From an uncultured Granulicatella sp. (GTDB lineage Bacteria; Bacillota; Bacilli; Lactobacillales; Aerococcaceae): a DNA stretch of 10,187 nucleotides. Within the stretch, counting starts at the first letter, position 1. The number at the start of each line of letters is the position of its first letter. The translations under genes and the position numbers were made by a program. Of the stretch, positions 1 to 7,046 are shown one piece after another. Below the pieces are notes generated by a model that made no database searches, was not told the origin of the DNA, and saw nothing but the letters and a program-made list of their open reading frames with translations. Where the stretch lies: contig CALIJD010000001.1 of NCBI GenBank assembly GCA_938017885.1, positions 1 to 10,187 of the forward strand. Reading direction: 5' to 3'.

Positions 1-56
1 CGTCGTCAAGCAGCAACAAACCACAATAGCGATGCGTTTCATCACTGCTCGCCTGG
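1..56. other. Unexplained left-edge sequence, possible chimeric join
   Basis: These bases should encode the middle of RNase Z but do not. In the rnz frame there is a TAG at 27-29, and the residues between it and position 57 do not resemble the family. The segment is about 53% G+C, higher than the next 60 bases (about 43%), although so short a stretch proves little. It is open in frame 1 on the plus strand, and on the minus strand it is open with an ATG at 42-40 beginning MKRIAIVV, which is too short to identify. Homology to RNase Z starts exactly at GATC (57-60), which suggests a ligation or assembly chimera at the contig edge. A real insertion boundary or local sequence errors remain possible. 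Confidence 0.45.
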
Positions 57-542
57 GATCAACCAGGTGAACTTCAAGCAGACCGTCTAAAAGAGTTAGG
101 AATTCCTTTTGGTCCACTCTATGGCAAGTTGAAAAAAGGGGAGACGATTACTCTAGAAGATGGAACAATCGTGAATGGACAAGATTATATTTCACCAGAT
201 ATTAAAGGTCGTGTTGTAACTATTTGCGGGGATACTCGTAAATGTGAAGCAAGTGAAATCTTAGCTTATCGTTCGGATGTACTGGTCCATGAGGCAACGT
301 ATGAAGGAGATAAAGGCCAACAAGCCTATCGTCATTTCCATTCAACAAGTCTTCAAGCAGCTGAAGTAGCTAAAAACGCTGAAGTCAAACGACTCTTGTT
401 AACACATATTAGTGCTCGCTATATTGGAAAACAATCCCAAGAGTTAGAAGACGAAGCGAAAACAATCTTTGAAAATGTACAAGTTGTAAAAGACTTCGAC
501 ATTGTGACCGTTGAAAGGATTAAACATCATGAAGGACGCTAA
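57..542 (+). CDS. rnz: Ribonuclease Z, C-terminal half (5' end missing)
   Basis: RNase Z (ElaC type) is a cytoplasmic zinc-dependent metallo-beta-lactamase-fold endonuclease that cuts the 3' trailer from tRNA precursors. About 161 codons are present of a usual ~305-310. From DQPGELQADRL onward the protein matches the family: GPLYGKLKKGE follows, then GDTRK (its Asp is a metal ligand), the VLVHEATY strand, the HST segment in YRHFHSTS, and the C-terminal THISARY motif whose His is a metal ligand. The N-terminal HxHxDH metal motif is lost with the missing 5' part. A TTG at 129 could be read as a start but has no ribosome binding site and lies inside a conserved block, so it is not the true start. 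The stop codon overlaps the next gene by 14 bp, indicating co-transcription and probably coupled translation. The product is confidently identified; only the left boundary is uncertain. Confidence 0.88.
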   Translation, partial: DQPGELQADRLKELGIPFGPLYGKLKKGETITLEDGTIVNGQDYISPDIKGRVVTICGDTRKCEASEILAYRSDVLVHEATYEGDKGQQAYRHFHSTSLQAAEVAKNAEVKRLLLTHISARYIGKQSQELEDEAKTIFENVQVVKDFDIVTVERIKHHEGR

Positions 543-1326
543 ATGGTTTACAAATCAAGTGGCTCTTGTCACTGGAGCAAGTGGTGGATTAGGTGCACAA
601 ATCGCAATTGAATTAGCTAAAAGAGGCGTGCAACTCATTCTTGTAGCTCGTAATATGACTAAACTAGAGCAAGTAGCCTCAAAATGCAGATTGAACACGT
701 CTAAACCTGTCGATATTTATTCGTGTGATTTAACCGATGATGCGTCCATTAATCAATTACTAGGAAATCTGGATGCATCATACAAAATTACGATGGTCAT
801 CAACAATGCTGGTTTAGGTTACTTTAAATTAGCCAAAGACTTAAGTGAATCTGAAATTAGTGAAATGCTTCAGTTAAACTTGAATACATTAATTAAAATC
901 ACTCAGCATTTTGTTCCTCGTTTTATAGAAGCTAAGAGCGGAGTATTTGTGAATATTGCTTCTCAAGCTGGAAAATCAGCGACGGCTAAATCTTCCGTTT
1001 ACTCAGCAACTAAATTTGGAGTGTTAGGGTATTCGAATGCACTACGTTTAGAATTAAAACCTTATGGCGTCCATGTAATGACTGTGAATCCTGGTCCTAT
1101 TGCGACAGATTTCTTTGATAAAGCCGAGCCAACTGGAAAATACTTAGAGCAATTAGGCGCCGTAGTACTAGATCCAGTGAAGGTAGCAGGAGAAGTTGTT
1201 AAAGGAATTGAAAAAGAAAAACGTGAAGTAAATTTGCCAAAAACAATGAACTTTGCGAGTAAATTAAATGTTTTGTTCCCAAAAATAGGAGACAAACTAT
1301 TAGGGAGTATTTTCAATAAAAAGTAG
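529..1326 (+). CDS. Short-chain dehydrogenase/reductase (DltE/YqjQ-like)
   Basis: This is a 265-residue classical SDR, presumably an NAD(P)-dependent cytoplasmic oxidoreductase; the substrate cannot be told from sequence. The Rossmann cofactor motif TGASGGLG is at residues 15-22, NNAG at 92-95, the likely Asn of the tetrad around N117, catalytic Ser at S145 (NIAS), the YSATK motif with Y158 and K162, and PGP at 188-190. All catalytic residues are present and the length is normal for the family. I chose the ATG at 529 because GAAAGGAT (513-520) sits about 8 bases upstream; an in-frame TTG at 511 would put that site inside the gene. It lies between rnz (14-bp overlap) and recJ (12-bp gap), a gene order common in Lactobacillales, where the gene is often labelled a DltE-like oxidoreductase. 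That label reflects similarity only and does not show a role in D-alanylation. Confidence 0.9.
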   Translation: MKDAKWFTNQVALVTGASGGLGAQIAIELAKRGVQLILVARNMTKLEQVASKCRLNTSKPVDIYSCDLTDDASINQLLGNLDASYKITMVINNAGLGYFKLAKDLSESEISEMLQLNLNTLIKITQHFVPRFIEAKSGVFVNIASQAGKSATAKSSVYSATKFGVLGYSNALRLELKPYGVHVMTVNPGPIATDFFDKAEPTGKYLEQLGAVVLDPVKVAGEVVKGIEKEKREVNLPKTMNFASKLNVLFPKIGDKLLGSIFNKK

Positions 1327-1338
1327 AGGAGGTGTACG

Positions 1339-3327
1339 ATGAGTTTTGCAAATTATGCATGGAAGTTAAAAGAGAATGTGGATGAAGAACTCGTAACATC
1401 TCTTGCAAGTGAAAGTGGCATGTCTGAGAATCTCGTTCGGTTATGTGTGGAACGTGGGATTCAAACAGTAGAAGAGTTGCAAGAGTTTCTTTCGCCAACA
1501 CCACATCTAATTCATGACCCATTCCTTTTACACGATATGGATAAAGCGGTAGGACGTATTCAAGAAGCTATTGAAAACGGTGAATTGATTCATATTTACG
1601 GCGACTACGATGCAGATGGGATTACAAGTACAACGATTCTCTACGAAACACTCGAAATGCTAGGAGCTCAAGTATCGTACTATTTACCAAATCGCTTTAC
1701 AGATGGTTATGGTCCAAATATTCCAGCGTTCCAACGCGCAATCGAAGAAGGTCATACGCTTATTATTACGGTAGACTGTGGAATTGCAGCGCATGAACCA
1801 ATTCGTTATGCGATGGAAAATGGTTGTGATGTGATTTTAACGGATCACCATGAGATTCCAAGTGAACTTCCGGAGGCTTTTGCGGTTGTTCATCCTCGTC
1901 ATCCAGAGGCTAACTATCCATGCAAAGATTTATCAGGAGCTGGAGTAGCATTTAAGCTTGCTCACGCGCTTCTAGGAGAGTTTCCAGAAGAAATGGTAGA
2001 ATTAGCAGCAATTGGAACAATTGCTGACTTAGTCAGTCTTACAGACGAAAATAGAACGATTGCTAAACTAGGAATCAATCAAATGAAACAAACGCAACGT
2101 ATTGGGCTTGTGACATTGATTGAGAAGTTATCCGTTAAAGTTGATAAATTAGATGAAAAAACGATTGGTTTCCAAATCGGACCGCGTTTAAATGCGCTAG
2201 GTCGCCTTAGAGATGCTACACCAGGCGTTCAGTTGTTGACAACGTTTGATGATGAAGAAGCTCAGAGTATTGTTGATTTCATGCAATCGGAAAACGAAAG
2301 GCGTCAGGCAATCGTCAATCAAATTGTCGAAGAGGCCTCTCTACTTATTCAAGAACAAATGAATCAACCTATACTTGTGTTAGCTCAACAAGATTGGCAC
2401 GAAGGTGTTCTTGGAATTGTAGCGAGTCGAATCGTCGAACAGACTGGTAAACCTACCATCGTATTAGGAATTAGTGAAGACGGACTAACTGCAAAAGGGA
2501 GCGGTCGTTCATTTGGTGAGTTTAATCTTTATGATGCGTTAACCAGTGTGAAAGATCATCTTTTAAAATTCGGTGGACATCATATGGCGGCAGGATTGAC
2601 AGTTGAAACGATTATGCTTCCAACGATTATTGACGGGCTAGAAAAATATGCTAAAGACTATCAAGATTTATTGGATGCGAAGGCTACGTTAACGATTGAT
2701 GAAGTTCTTCCACTAAAAGACATTACGGTTGATTGGATTGAATCATTAGCCAGCTTAAAACCATTTGGAACGGATAATCCAGAGCCTATTGTTTCATTAG
2801 AAGGAATCCAAGTGGCGTCTACTCAATTGCTAGGAGCGGATAAAAAACATTTGAAGCTTCATTTGAAAGAAGATAATTCTAAAAACACGCTACAAGCAAT
2901 GGCCTTTAGTAAAGGGGAATGGGCATCTTCACTTCAACCAGATACCATGATTAGCATTGCTGGTACTTTAGAGATAAATGAATGGCAAAATAATCGTCTT
3001 CCTCAATTAATGGTGAAAGATATCGCTGTGAAAGGTAGAATCGTTATTGACTGGCGGACTTCGAAGATTACTAAAGATCATCTTGATGTTGAAAATGCCC
3101 TTTATTTAGCTTCAAATGAAGTGTATTTAAAAGAACTACAAACAAGAATTCCAAGTAATTCAAGCGTGATGGATTTTTCATCTTTTGTTTCCTCAAATGA
3201 GATTCCAACCGCAAATGCGATCGTGTTATTTGATTTACCTGAAAAGTGGAGGAAGTGGAAACTTTCTTTAAAATGGAATTTCCTCAAAAGCTTTATATCA
3301 TCGCGTATACGAAGAACTCAGTTGTGA
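1339..3327 (+). CDS. recJ: Single-stranded-DNA exonuclease RecJ, N-terminal 662 aa, frame broken at 3' end
   Basis: RecJ is a 5'-3' single-strand DNA exonuclease of the DHH superfamily acting in recombination and mismatch or base-excision repair. The metal-binding motifs are intact: DYDADG at residues 89-94, DCG at 146-148, DHH at 169-171 and AIGTIADLVSL ending near 234. GPRLNALGRL (281-290) follows, then the DHHA1 part with GSGRS (387-391) and GGHHMAAG (412-419), and an OB-fold region starting near KPFGTDNPEP (474-483). The start ATG has a near-perfect AGGAGG site (1327-1332) 6 bases upstream. After FDLPEKW (residue ~637) the frame goes astray, reading RKWKLSLK and ending at 3327, while the real C-terminal domain continues in another frame to 3653. 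Restoring one base near 3249 gives a 771-residue protein, the usual length for Firmicute RecJ. This product would keep the catalytic core but lose the C-terminal domain. A sequencing error, a true mutation or recoding are all possible. Confidence 0.92.
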   Translation: MSFANYAWKLKENVDEELVTSLASESGMSENLVRLCVERGIQTVEELQEFLSPTPHLIHDPFLLHDMDKAVGRIQEAIENGELIHIYGDYDADGITSTTILYETLEMLGAQVSYYLPNRFTDGYGPNIPAFQRAIEEGHTLIITVDCGIAAHEPIRYAMENGCDVILTDHHEIPSELPEAFAVVHPRHPEANYPCKDLSGAGVAFKLAHALLGEFPEEMVELAAIGTIADLVSLTDENRTIAKLGINQMKQTQRIGLVTLIEKLSVKVDKLDEKTIGFQIGPRLNALGRLRDATPGVQLLTTFDDEEAQSIVDFMQSENERRQAIVNQIVEEASLLIQEQMNQPILVLAQQDWHEGVLGIVASRIVEQTGKPTIVLGISEDGLTAKGSGRSFGEFNLYDALTSVKDHLLKFGGHHMAAGLTVETIMLPTIIDGLEKYAKDYQDLLDAKATLTIDEVLPLKDITVDWIESLASLKPFGTDNPEPIVSLEGIQVASTQLLGADKKHLKLHLKEDNSKNTLQAMAFSKGEWASSLQPDTMISIAGTLEINEWQNNRLPQLMVKDIAVKGRIVIDWRTSKITKDHLDVENALYLASNEVYLKELQTRIPSNSSVMDFSSFVSSNEIPTANAIVLFDLPEKWRKWKLSLKWNFLKSFISSRIRRTQL

Positions 3328-3653
3328 CAACAGGAATTCCAGACAAGTCTAAGTTTGGTAGTGTTTATAAATATATTCAATCTCATGGACAACTTCCTTA
3401 CAATGAAAAATTAGTTTCAGTCGCTAATTTCTTAAAAATTCCGATTGAACAATTTCGAGTTATATTAAAAGTGTTTTTTGAGTTAGAATTTGTTAAAATA
3501 GAAAACGGACATTTGTTTATTCATACAAGTCCTAAAACGAATGACTTGGAAGAGTCAGTTTTATTAAAGAAGTTAAAAGAACAATTATTGCTTGAAAAAA
3601 AATTCAATTATAGTCAGTTTCAAGAATTGAAAAATTGGATTGAATCGCAATAG
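3246..3653 (+). pseudogene. recJ: C-terminal domain of RecJ, out of frame with the main ORF
   Basis: This 135-residue reading frame continues RecJ and is not a separate gene. Joined at position ~3249, the text runs DLPEKW then EEVETFFKMEFPQKLYIIAY, a helix-strand pattern typical of this part of RecJ. The segment further on, ending FFELEFVKIENGHLF, resembles the RecJ-specific C-terminal domain of Firmicutes (VFFELDFVRIE-like). The first possible start, GTG at 3246, has no ribosome binding site. An in-frame ATG at 3273 has a GGAGG (3248-3252), but 20 bases away, too far for normal initiation. The frame is well preserved to its stop, with no other lesion, so the break is recent, artefactual or tolerated. 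apt follows after 24 bp. Confidence 0.85.
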
Positions 3654-3677
3654 GATAAATAAAAGGAGGAGTTCTTG

Positions 3678-4205
3678 ATGAACTTGAAAGAATATATTGC
3701 TAGCGTTCCAAATTATCCTAAAGAGGGTATTATTTTTCGTGATATTTCTCCATTAATGGCAAACGGAAAAGCTTATCAATATGCAACCCAACAAATTGTT
3801 GACTATGCACGTAAAATAGGTGCTGAAATGATTGTTGGACCAGAAGCACGTGGATTCATCGTTGGATGTCCTGTAGCGTATGAATTAGGAATCGGATTTG
3901 CTCCAGCGCGTAAAAAAGGGAAATTACCTCGTGAAACAGTAGCTGTTGAATATGATTTAGAATACGGATCAGCAGAATTACACTTACACAAAGATGCTGT
4001 AAAACCTGGTCAAAAAGTTCTTATCTGTGATGACTTATTAGCAACAGGTGGAACAATGGCTGCCGCTGCAAAATTAGTTGAAAAACTTGGCGGTGAAGTA
4101 GTTGGTTTAGCGTTCTTAGTAGAGTTAACAGACTTAAAAGGTCGCGAAAAAATTAGCGAATACGACATCTTCACATTAATGGAATACACTGAAGACGAAA
4201 GATAA
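3678..4205 (+). CDS. apt: Adenine phosphoribosyltransferase
   Basis: This cytoplasmic enzyme converts adenine and PRPP to AMP and pyrophosphate in purine salvage. The 175-residue protein is full length for the family. [26 protein letters not shown] at the start is the typical APRT N-terminus, GPEARGF (54-60) is the conserved loop, RKKGKLP (78-84) is the flexible active-site loop, and [13 protein letters not shown] (114-126) is the PRPP-binding motif. The ATG at 3678 is preferred over the in-frame TTG at 3675 because AGGAGG (3664-3669) is well placed for it and the protein then starts as homologues do. It is the last gene of the rnz–SDR–recJ–apt unit and ends just before a terminator hairpin. 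Confidence 0.97.
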   Translation: MNLKEYIASVPNYPKEGIIFRDISPLMANGKAYQYATQQIVDYARKIGAEMIVGPEARGFIVGCPVAYELGIGFAPARKKGKLPRETVAVEYDLEYGSAELHLHKDAVKPGQKVLICDDLLATGGTMAAAAKLVEKLGGEVVGLAFLVELTDLKGREKISEYDIFTLMEYTEDER

Positions 4206-4217
4206 TGAAAAAAAGAA

Positions 4218-4260
4218 GACTTCCTTAGCAACTAGGCTACGGAAGTCTATTTTTTATTTT
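4218..4260. terminator. Bidirectional terminator between convergent apt and mvaA
   Basis: GACTTCC (4218-4224) pairs with GGAAGTC (4241-4247). After a T/C mismatch the inner TAGC pairs with GCTA around the loop AACTAG. On the plus strand a T-rich tract (4248-4260) follows and ends apt transcripts. On the minus strand the A-rich tract at 4208-4217 reads as a T-run and ends mvaA transcripts. The mvaA stop codon (4254-4256) lies inside the apt T-tract. Confidence 0.85.
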
Positions 4261-5534
4261 CTTAATTCTTCTAAAAGAGATTTTGCAGTTTCTTGATTTA
4301 AGTGAGGAGCTTTACTAAGCAAGTTCATCAGCAGTGGAAGTTCTTCTTCGGTTGCTCCAACTGTTAGCCCTAAGGATTTCGCTTGAAGTCTCATATGTCC
4401 TTTTTGAATACCATCTGTTACAAGAGCTCTTACAGCAGCAAGGTTTTGCGCTAAACCAATCGAGGCGATAATTCCTGCTAGATCAACAGCACTTGGATGA
4501 CCGAGTAACTCGTGTGCAAATTGTGCACCTGGATGAATGGCAATTGAACCTCCAACCGTTCCAACAGGAAGTGGAAGAGTGATAGTTCCCACTAAGTTCC
4601 CTGCCTCATCTTTTGTCCAGTTTGTCAGTGGTTGATATTGGCCGCTTAAACTTGCATAAGCGTGAGCACCAGCTTCGATTGCTCGCCAGTCATTTCCAGT
4701 AGCGATGACAACAGAATCAATACCGTTCATTATCCCTTTGTTATGTGTAGTTGCACGGTAAGGATCCGCTTTTGAAAATTCACTTGCTAAAACGATTCGA
4801 TCTATCACATCTTCACCTTTAGTAGTTTTCGTATCCAAGATTCTTGGAGAGAGCACGCATTTAGCAGTGACAACGGAGTTTGTTGCAAGGTTTGATAGGA
4901 TAGCCATAATGCTTTCGCCGCAAGTCATTGCTTCAATTGGAGAGACAAGTGCTTCGAGGATGGTATTCAGCATATTTGCTCCCATTGCTTCCTTTGTATC
5001 AACTGATACATAGAAAATGTAGAATCGTTCTTTGTCAGTAGACTTTTCTTCTACCCAGATATCTCGTAAACCACCACCGCGTTTGACGATGGAAGGGTGC
5101 GCGTTATCAGAAATCGAAAATAATGATTCTTTCTGTTCCTCAAGTTTAGTTTTTACTTCTTCTAGTGTTAGAGGAGATTTTACAATTGCAATTTCTCCAA
5201 TCATTTCGCGCTTTTCTTGAATCGTTATGGTTCCGCCAGCTAAGTTGATTAATTTTGAAGCGTAACTCGCTGCAGCAATAACAGAAGGTTCTTCCGTTAC
5301 CATTGGAACGATATAACTTTTTCCGTTTACGATTAATTCAGGAACAATTCCATAGGGTAGGCCGTATATTTCAATTTGGTTTTCGACCATTTGATTTGCG
5401 ATGGACTCTGGTAGTACAAGACCTTTTTCGAGTAGTGATTTGGTTTCGTTAGATAAGTTTGGATGATTTAATAAAGCTTCTTTTCTTTCTTCAAGAGATT
5501 TTTGATAAAACTTGTAAAAAGGGTTATTTTGCAT
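4254..5534 (-). CDS. mvaA: Hydroxymethylglutaryl-CoA reductase, class II
   Basis: This enzyme reduces HMG-CoA to mevalonate (or acts in reverse), and in Gram-positive cocci it supplies the mevalonate route to isoprenoids. At 426 residues it fits the soluble class II bacterial form, without the membrane domain of eukaryotic enzymes. Conserved parts are ENQIEIYGLPYGIVPE (51-66), TEEPSVIAAAS (80-90), MGANMLNT (184-191), THNKG (263-267), the NDWRA segment (281-285), PVGTVGGSIAIHP (323-335) and the C-terminal GHM (379-381). By comparison with the Pseudomonas mevalonii enzyme, the likely catalytic residues are E82, K266, D282 and H380, all present. The ATG has AAAGGAG about 9 bases upstream. It stands alone here rather than being fused to a thiolase as in enterococcal MvaE, and no mvaS is next to it. 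The cofactor preference cannot be told from sequence. Confidence 0.96.
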   Translation of the reverse strand: MQNNPFYKFYQKSLEERKEALLNHPNLSNETKSLLEKGLVLPESIANQMVENQIEIYGLPYGIVPELIVNGKSYIVPMVTEEPSVIAAASYASKLINLAGGTITIQEKREMIGEIAIVKSPLTLEEVKTKLEEQKESLFSISDNAHPSIVKRGGGLRDIWVEEKSTDKERFYIFYVSVDTKEAMGANMLNTILEALVSPIEAMTCGESIMAILSNLATNSVVTAKCVLSPRILDTKTTKGEDVIDRIVLASEFSKADPYRATTHNKGIMNGIDSVVIATGNDWRAIEAGAHAYASLSGQYQPLTNWTKDEAGNLVGTITLPLPVGTVGGSIAIHPGAQFAHELLGHPSAVDLAGIIASIGLAQNLAAVRALVTDGIQKGHMRLQAKSLGLTVGATEEELPLLMNLLSKAPHLNQETAKSLLEELRK

Positions 5535-5561
5535 CGATGTGCTCCTTTCATGCTTTCATTC

Positions 5562-5570
5562 AGTATAACA
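5562..5570 (-). promoter_or_regulatory. mvaA promoter, extended -10
   Basis: Read on the minus strand, TGT is followed directly by TATACT (5567-5562), an extended -10 element (TGnTATACT). No good -35 is seen at the usual distance, as is common for extended -10 promoters. Transcription would start near 5555, leaving a leader of about 20 bases that contains the AAAGGAG ribosome binding site. Confidence 0.55.
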
Positions 5571-5650
5571 AATTTTCAGTGTTTGCGGGTATGATACAGG
5601 TAAAATTTTTAAAAATGAGGTACACTAGTAAACGTGGAAGGAGAGATTTT

Positions 5651-6241
5651 ATGGAATTTATTCGTGAAGTGAATGGTCGACGTCTGATTTTAGTGGCGGA
5701 TGAAGACTATCAAAAGGAAGCAGAAGAGTTGCTTACTTTCGTAGGAGAATATTTTGAGGAGAATTGGGACGAGGTCGATACTTTAATTCCAATTCATTAT
5801 GGACAAGTGAAAGTCATTCCTAAAGGGGAAGATTTTCAAGTAGTGGTTCAAAATTACGAGCATAAACTATTAGATGAATGGGTAGAAGATTTCTCTTATT
5901 TCTTAGATATTATTCGTAAAACGATTCAAACAGGAAAACGTACGAAAACATTAGGCCGTCTGATTCCATTTCGTTTCGATGGACCATTAGTGATTGCAAA
6001 CCATACGTTTGAAGTGGATGAGTGGTATGCACACCGTTTTGATGATGAAACTTGGTATATTGCTCCAATCGATCAAACGATTGATCCTCAACCACTAGAA
6101 GGAAATCAAGCTTATGAAATCTTTCCAGATTATCCAGAATTATATAATATAATGCATTTACCAACTGACTATATTACCTTATTCAAAGGGCATGACATTG
6201 TTTCAGTATTGAATACAGATAGCGAAGATGTATGGAACTAG
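5651..6241 (+). CDS. Conserved-looking protein of unknown function
   Basis: I do not recognise this 196-residue protein. It is acidic and rich in aromatic residues, has no signal peptide or hydrophobic membrane segment, and is therefore probably cytoplasmic. An N-terminal part (about 1-100) has mixed strands and helices, ending in a basic stretch (RKTIQTGKRTKTLGR, 89-103). A C-terminal part has the aromatic segment EWYAHRFDDETWYIAPID (124-141) and ends DVWN. The frame is open far upstream, but the ATG at 5651 is the start because AAGGAG (5638-5643) lies 7 bases before it. A possible -10 TACACT is at 5621-5626 without a clear -35. It is divergent from mvaA and followed after 21 bp by the acyl-ACP thioesterase, so the two are probably co-transcribed. 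A link to lipid metabolism is only a guess from position. Confidence 0.85.
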   Translation: MEFIREVNGRRLILVADEDYQKEAEELLTFVGEYFEENWDEVDTLIPIHYGQVKVIPKGEDFQVVVQNYEHKLLDEWVEDFSYFLDIIRKTIQTGKRTKTLGRLIPFRFDGPLVIANHTFEVDEWYAHRFDDETWYIAPIDQTIDPQPLEGNQAYEIFPDYPELYNIMHLPTDYITLFKGHDIVSVLNTDSEDVWN

Positions 6242-6262
6242 GCAATTTCGAAAGGATGTACT

Positions 6263-7006
6263 ATGGTAGAATCAATTTGTCGTATGAATCATGTTGTGAA
6301 GGCGTATGAGTGTAATTGGAAAGGAGAGTTATCTCTAAGTCATGTTGTTGGGATTATGATGCTAGCGTCTCGTAAACAAGAGCGTTCTTTAGCACACCCC
6401 GATTTAATTTATCAAAAAGGCTTATCTTGGATTGTGATTCAAAACCAATTAATGGTTAATCGTCTTCCTAAATTAGAAGAAGAAATTATTGTAGAAACTG
6501 AACCAGTTGGATATAACAAGTTCTTTACATTCCGTCGTTATACAATTTTGTCTTTAGACGAAGAAGTGCTAGTAGACGCATTAACGACTTTCTCAATGAT
6601 TAATATTGAAGAGCGAAAACTCATCTCACTAGATGAAGAAGTGCTTAACGAATACCCAATTGAGAATAAAAAGGATAATCGTCGGAATCCAAGAGTTCCA
6701 AAAATCGACTTAGAAAAAGCAAATGTTCAAACATACCGCGTTCGCTTGAATGATATCGATTATAATCACCATGTAAATAACGCAAAGTATTTCGATTGGG
6801 TGATGGATAGCCTTGGCATGGAATTTATTAAGACTCATTCTTTAAAATCAGTTCTTGTAAAATATGATAAGGAAATTTTACCTGAAGCTACAGTTAAGAG
6901 TTTTTATGAAATTCGTGAAACTGGAAATGGGGTTCAAACATTGCACCAATTGGAATCCGATGATCAAAAATGTTGCCACTTATCTCTTGAATGGGAAGTG
7001 AAGTAA
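6263..7006 (+). CDS. Acyl-ACP thioesterase, FatA/FatB-like family
   Basis: This is a cytoplasmic enzyme expected to hydrolyse acyl-acyl-carrier protein to free fatty acid and ACP. The 247-residue length fits bacterial members with two tandem hot-dog folds. The first fold (about residues 8-125) includes the substrate-site helix region SHVVGIMMLASRKQE (26-40). The second (about 155-247) includes DIDYNHHVNNAKYFDW (164-179), matching the family signature DxDxNxHVNN; its Asp, Asn and His (D166, N168, H170) are the probable catalytic group. The ATG at 6263 has AAAGGA (6251-6256) 6 bases upstream. It is the second gene of a pair with the unknown protein before it. No terminator separates it from the rpsD promoter, which begins 5 bases after its stop, so some read-through into rpsD is possible. 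The chain-length preference is not readable from sequence. Confidence 0.9.
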   Translation: MVESICRMNHVVKAYECNWKGELSLSHVVGIMMLASRKQERSLAHPDLIYQKGLSWIVIQNQLMVNRLPKLEEEIIVETEPVGYNKFFTFRRYTILSLDEEVLVDALTTFSMINIEERKLISLDEEVLNEYPIENKKDNRRNPRVPKIDLEKANVQTYRVRLNDIDYNHHVNNAKYFDWVMDSLGMEFIKTHSLKSVLVKYDKEILPEATVKSFYEIRETGNGVQTLHQLESDDQKCCHLSLEWEVK

Positions 7007-7011
7007 AATCC

Positions 7012-7040
7012 TTGTATTTTCATAGGAAATAGGGTATAAT
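7012..7040 (+). promoter_or_regulatory. rpsD promoter
   Basis: A -35 element TTGTAT (7012-7017) and a perfect -10 TATAAT (7035-7040) are separated by exactly 17 bases, the sigma-A consensus layout and the best promoter in the window. The predicted start is near 7047, giving a ~165-nt untranslated leader before rpsD. Confidence 0.88.
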
Positions 7041-7046
7041 ACTTTT

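Noticed and set aside
1062..1522. Minus-strand open frames under the SDR and recJ genes
   Set aside because: They are shadows of well-identified plus-strand genes, without ribosome binding sites or recognisable protein features.
3244..3250. Slippery site directly at GAA AAG TGG, where the recJ frames part
   Set aside because: It does not form an X XXY YYZ heptamer in the right phase; the only in-phase canonical heptamer is TTTAAAA at 3267-3273.
5459..5650. Long upstream extension of the unknown 5651 gene
   Set aside because: It is merely open across the start of mvaA on the other strand. The AAGGAG site at 5638-5643 fixes the start at 5651.
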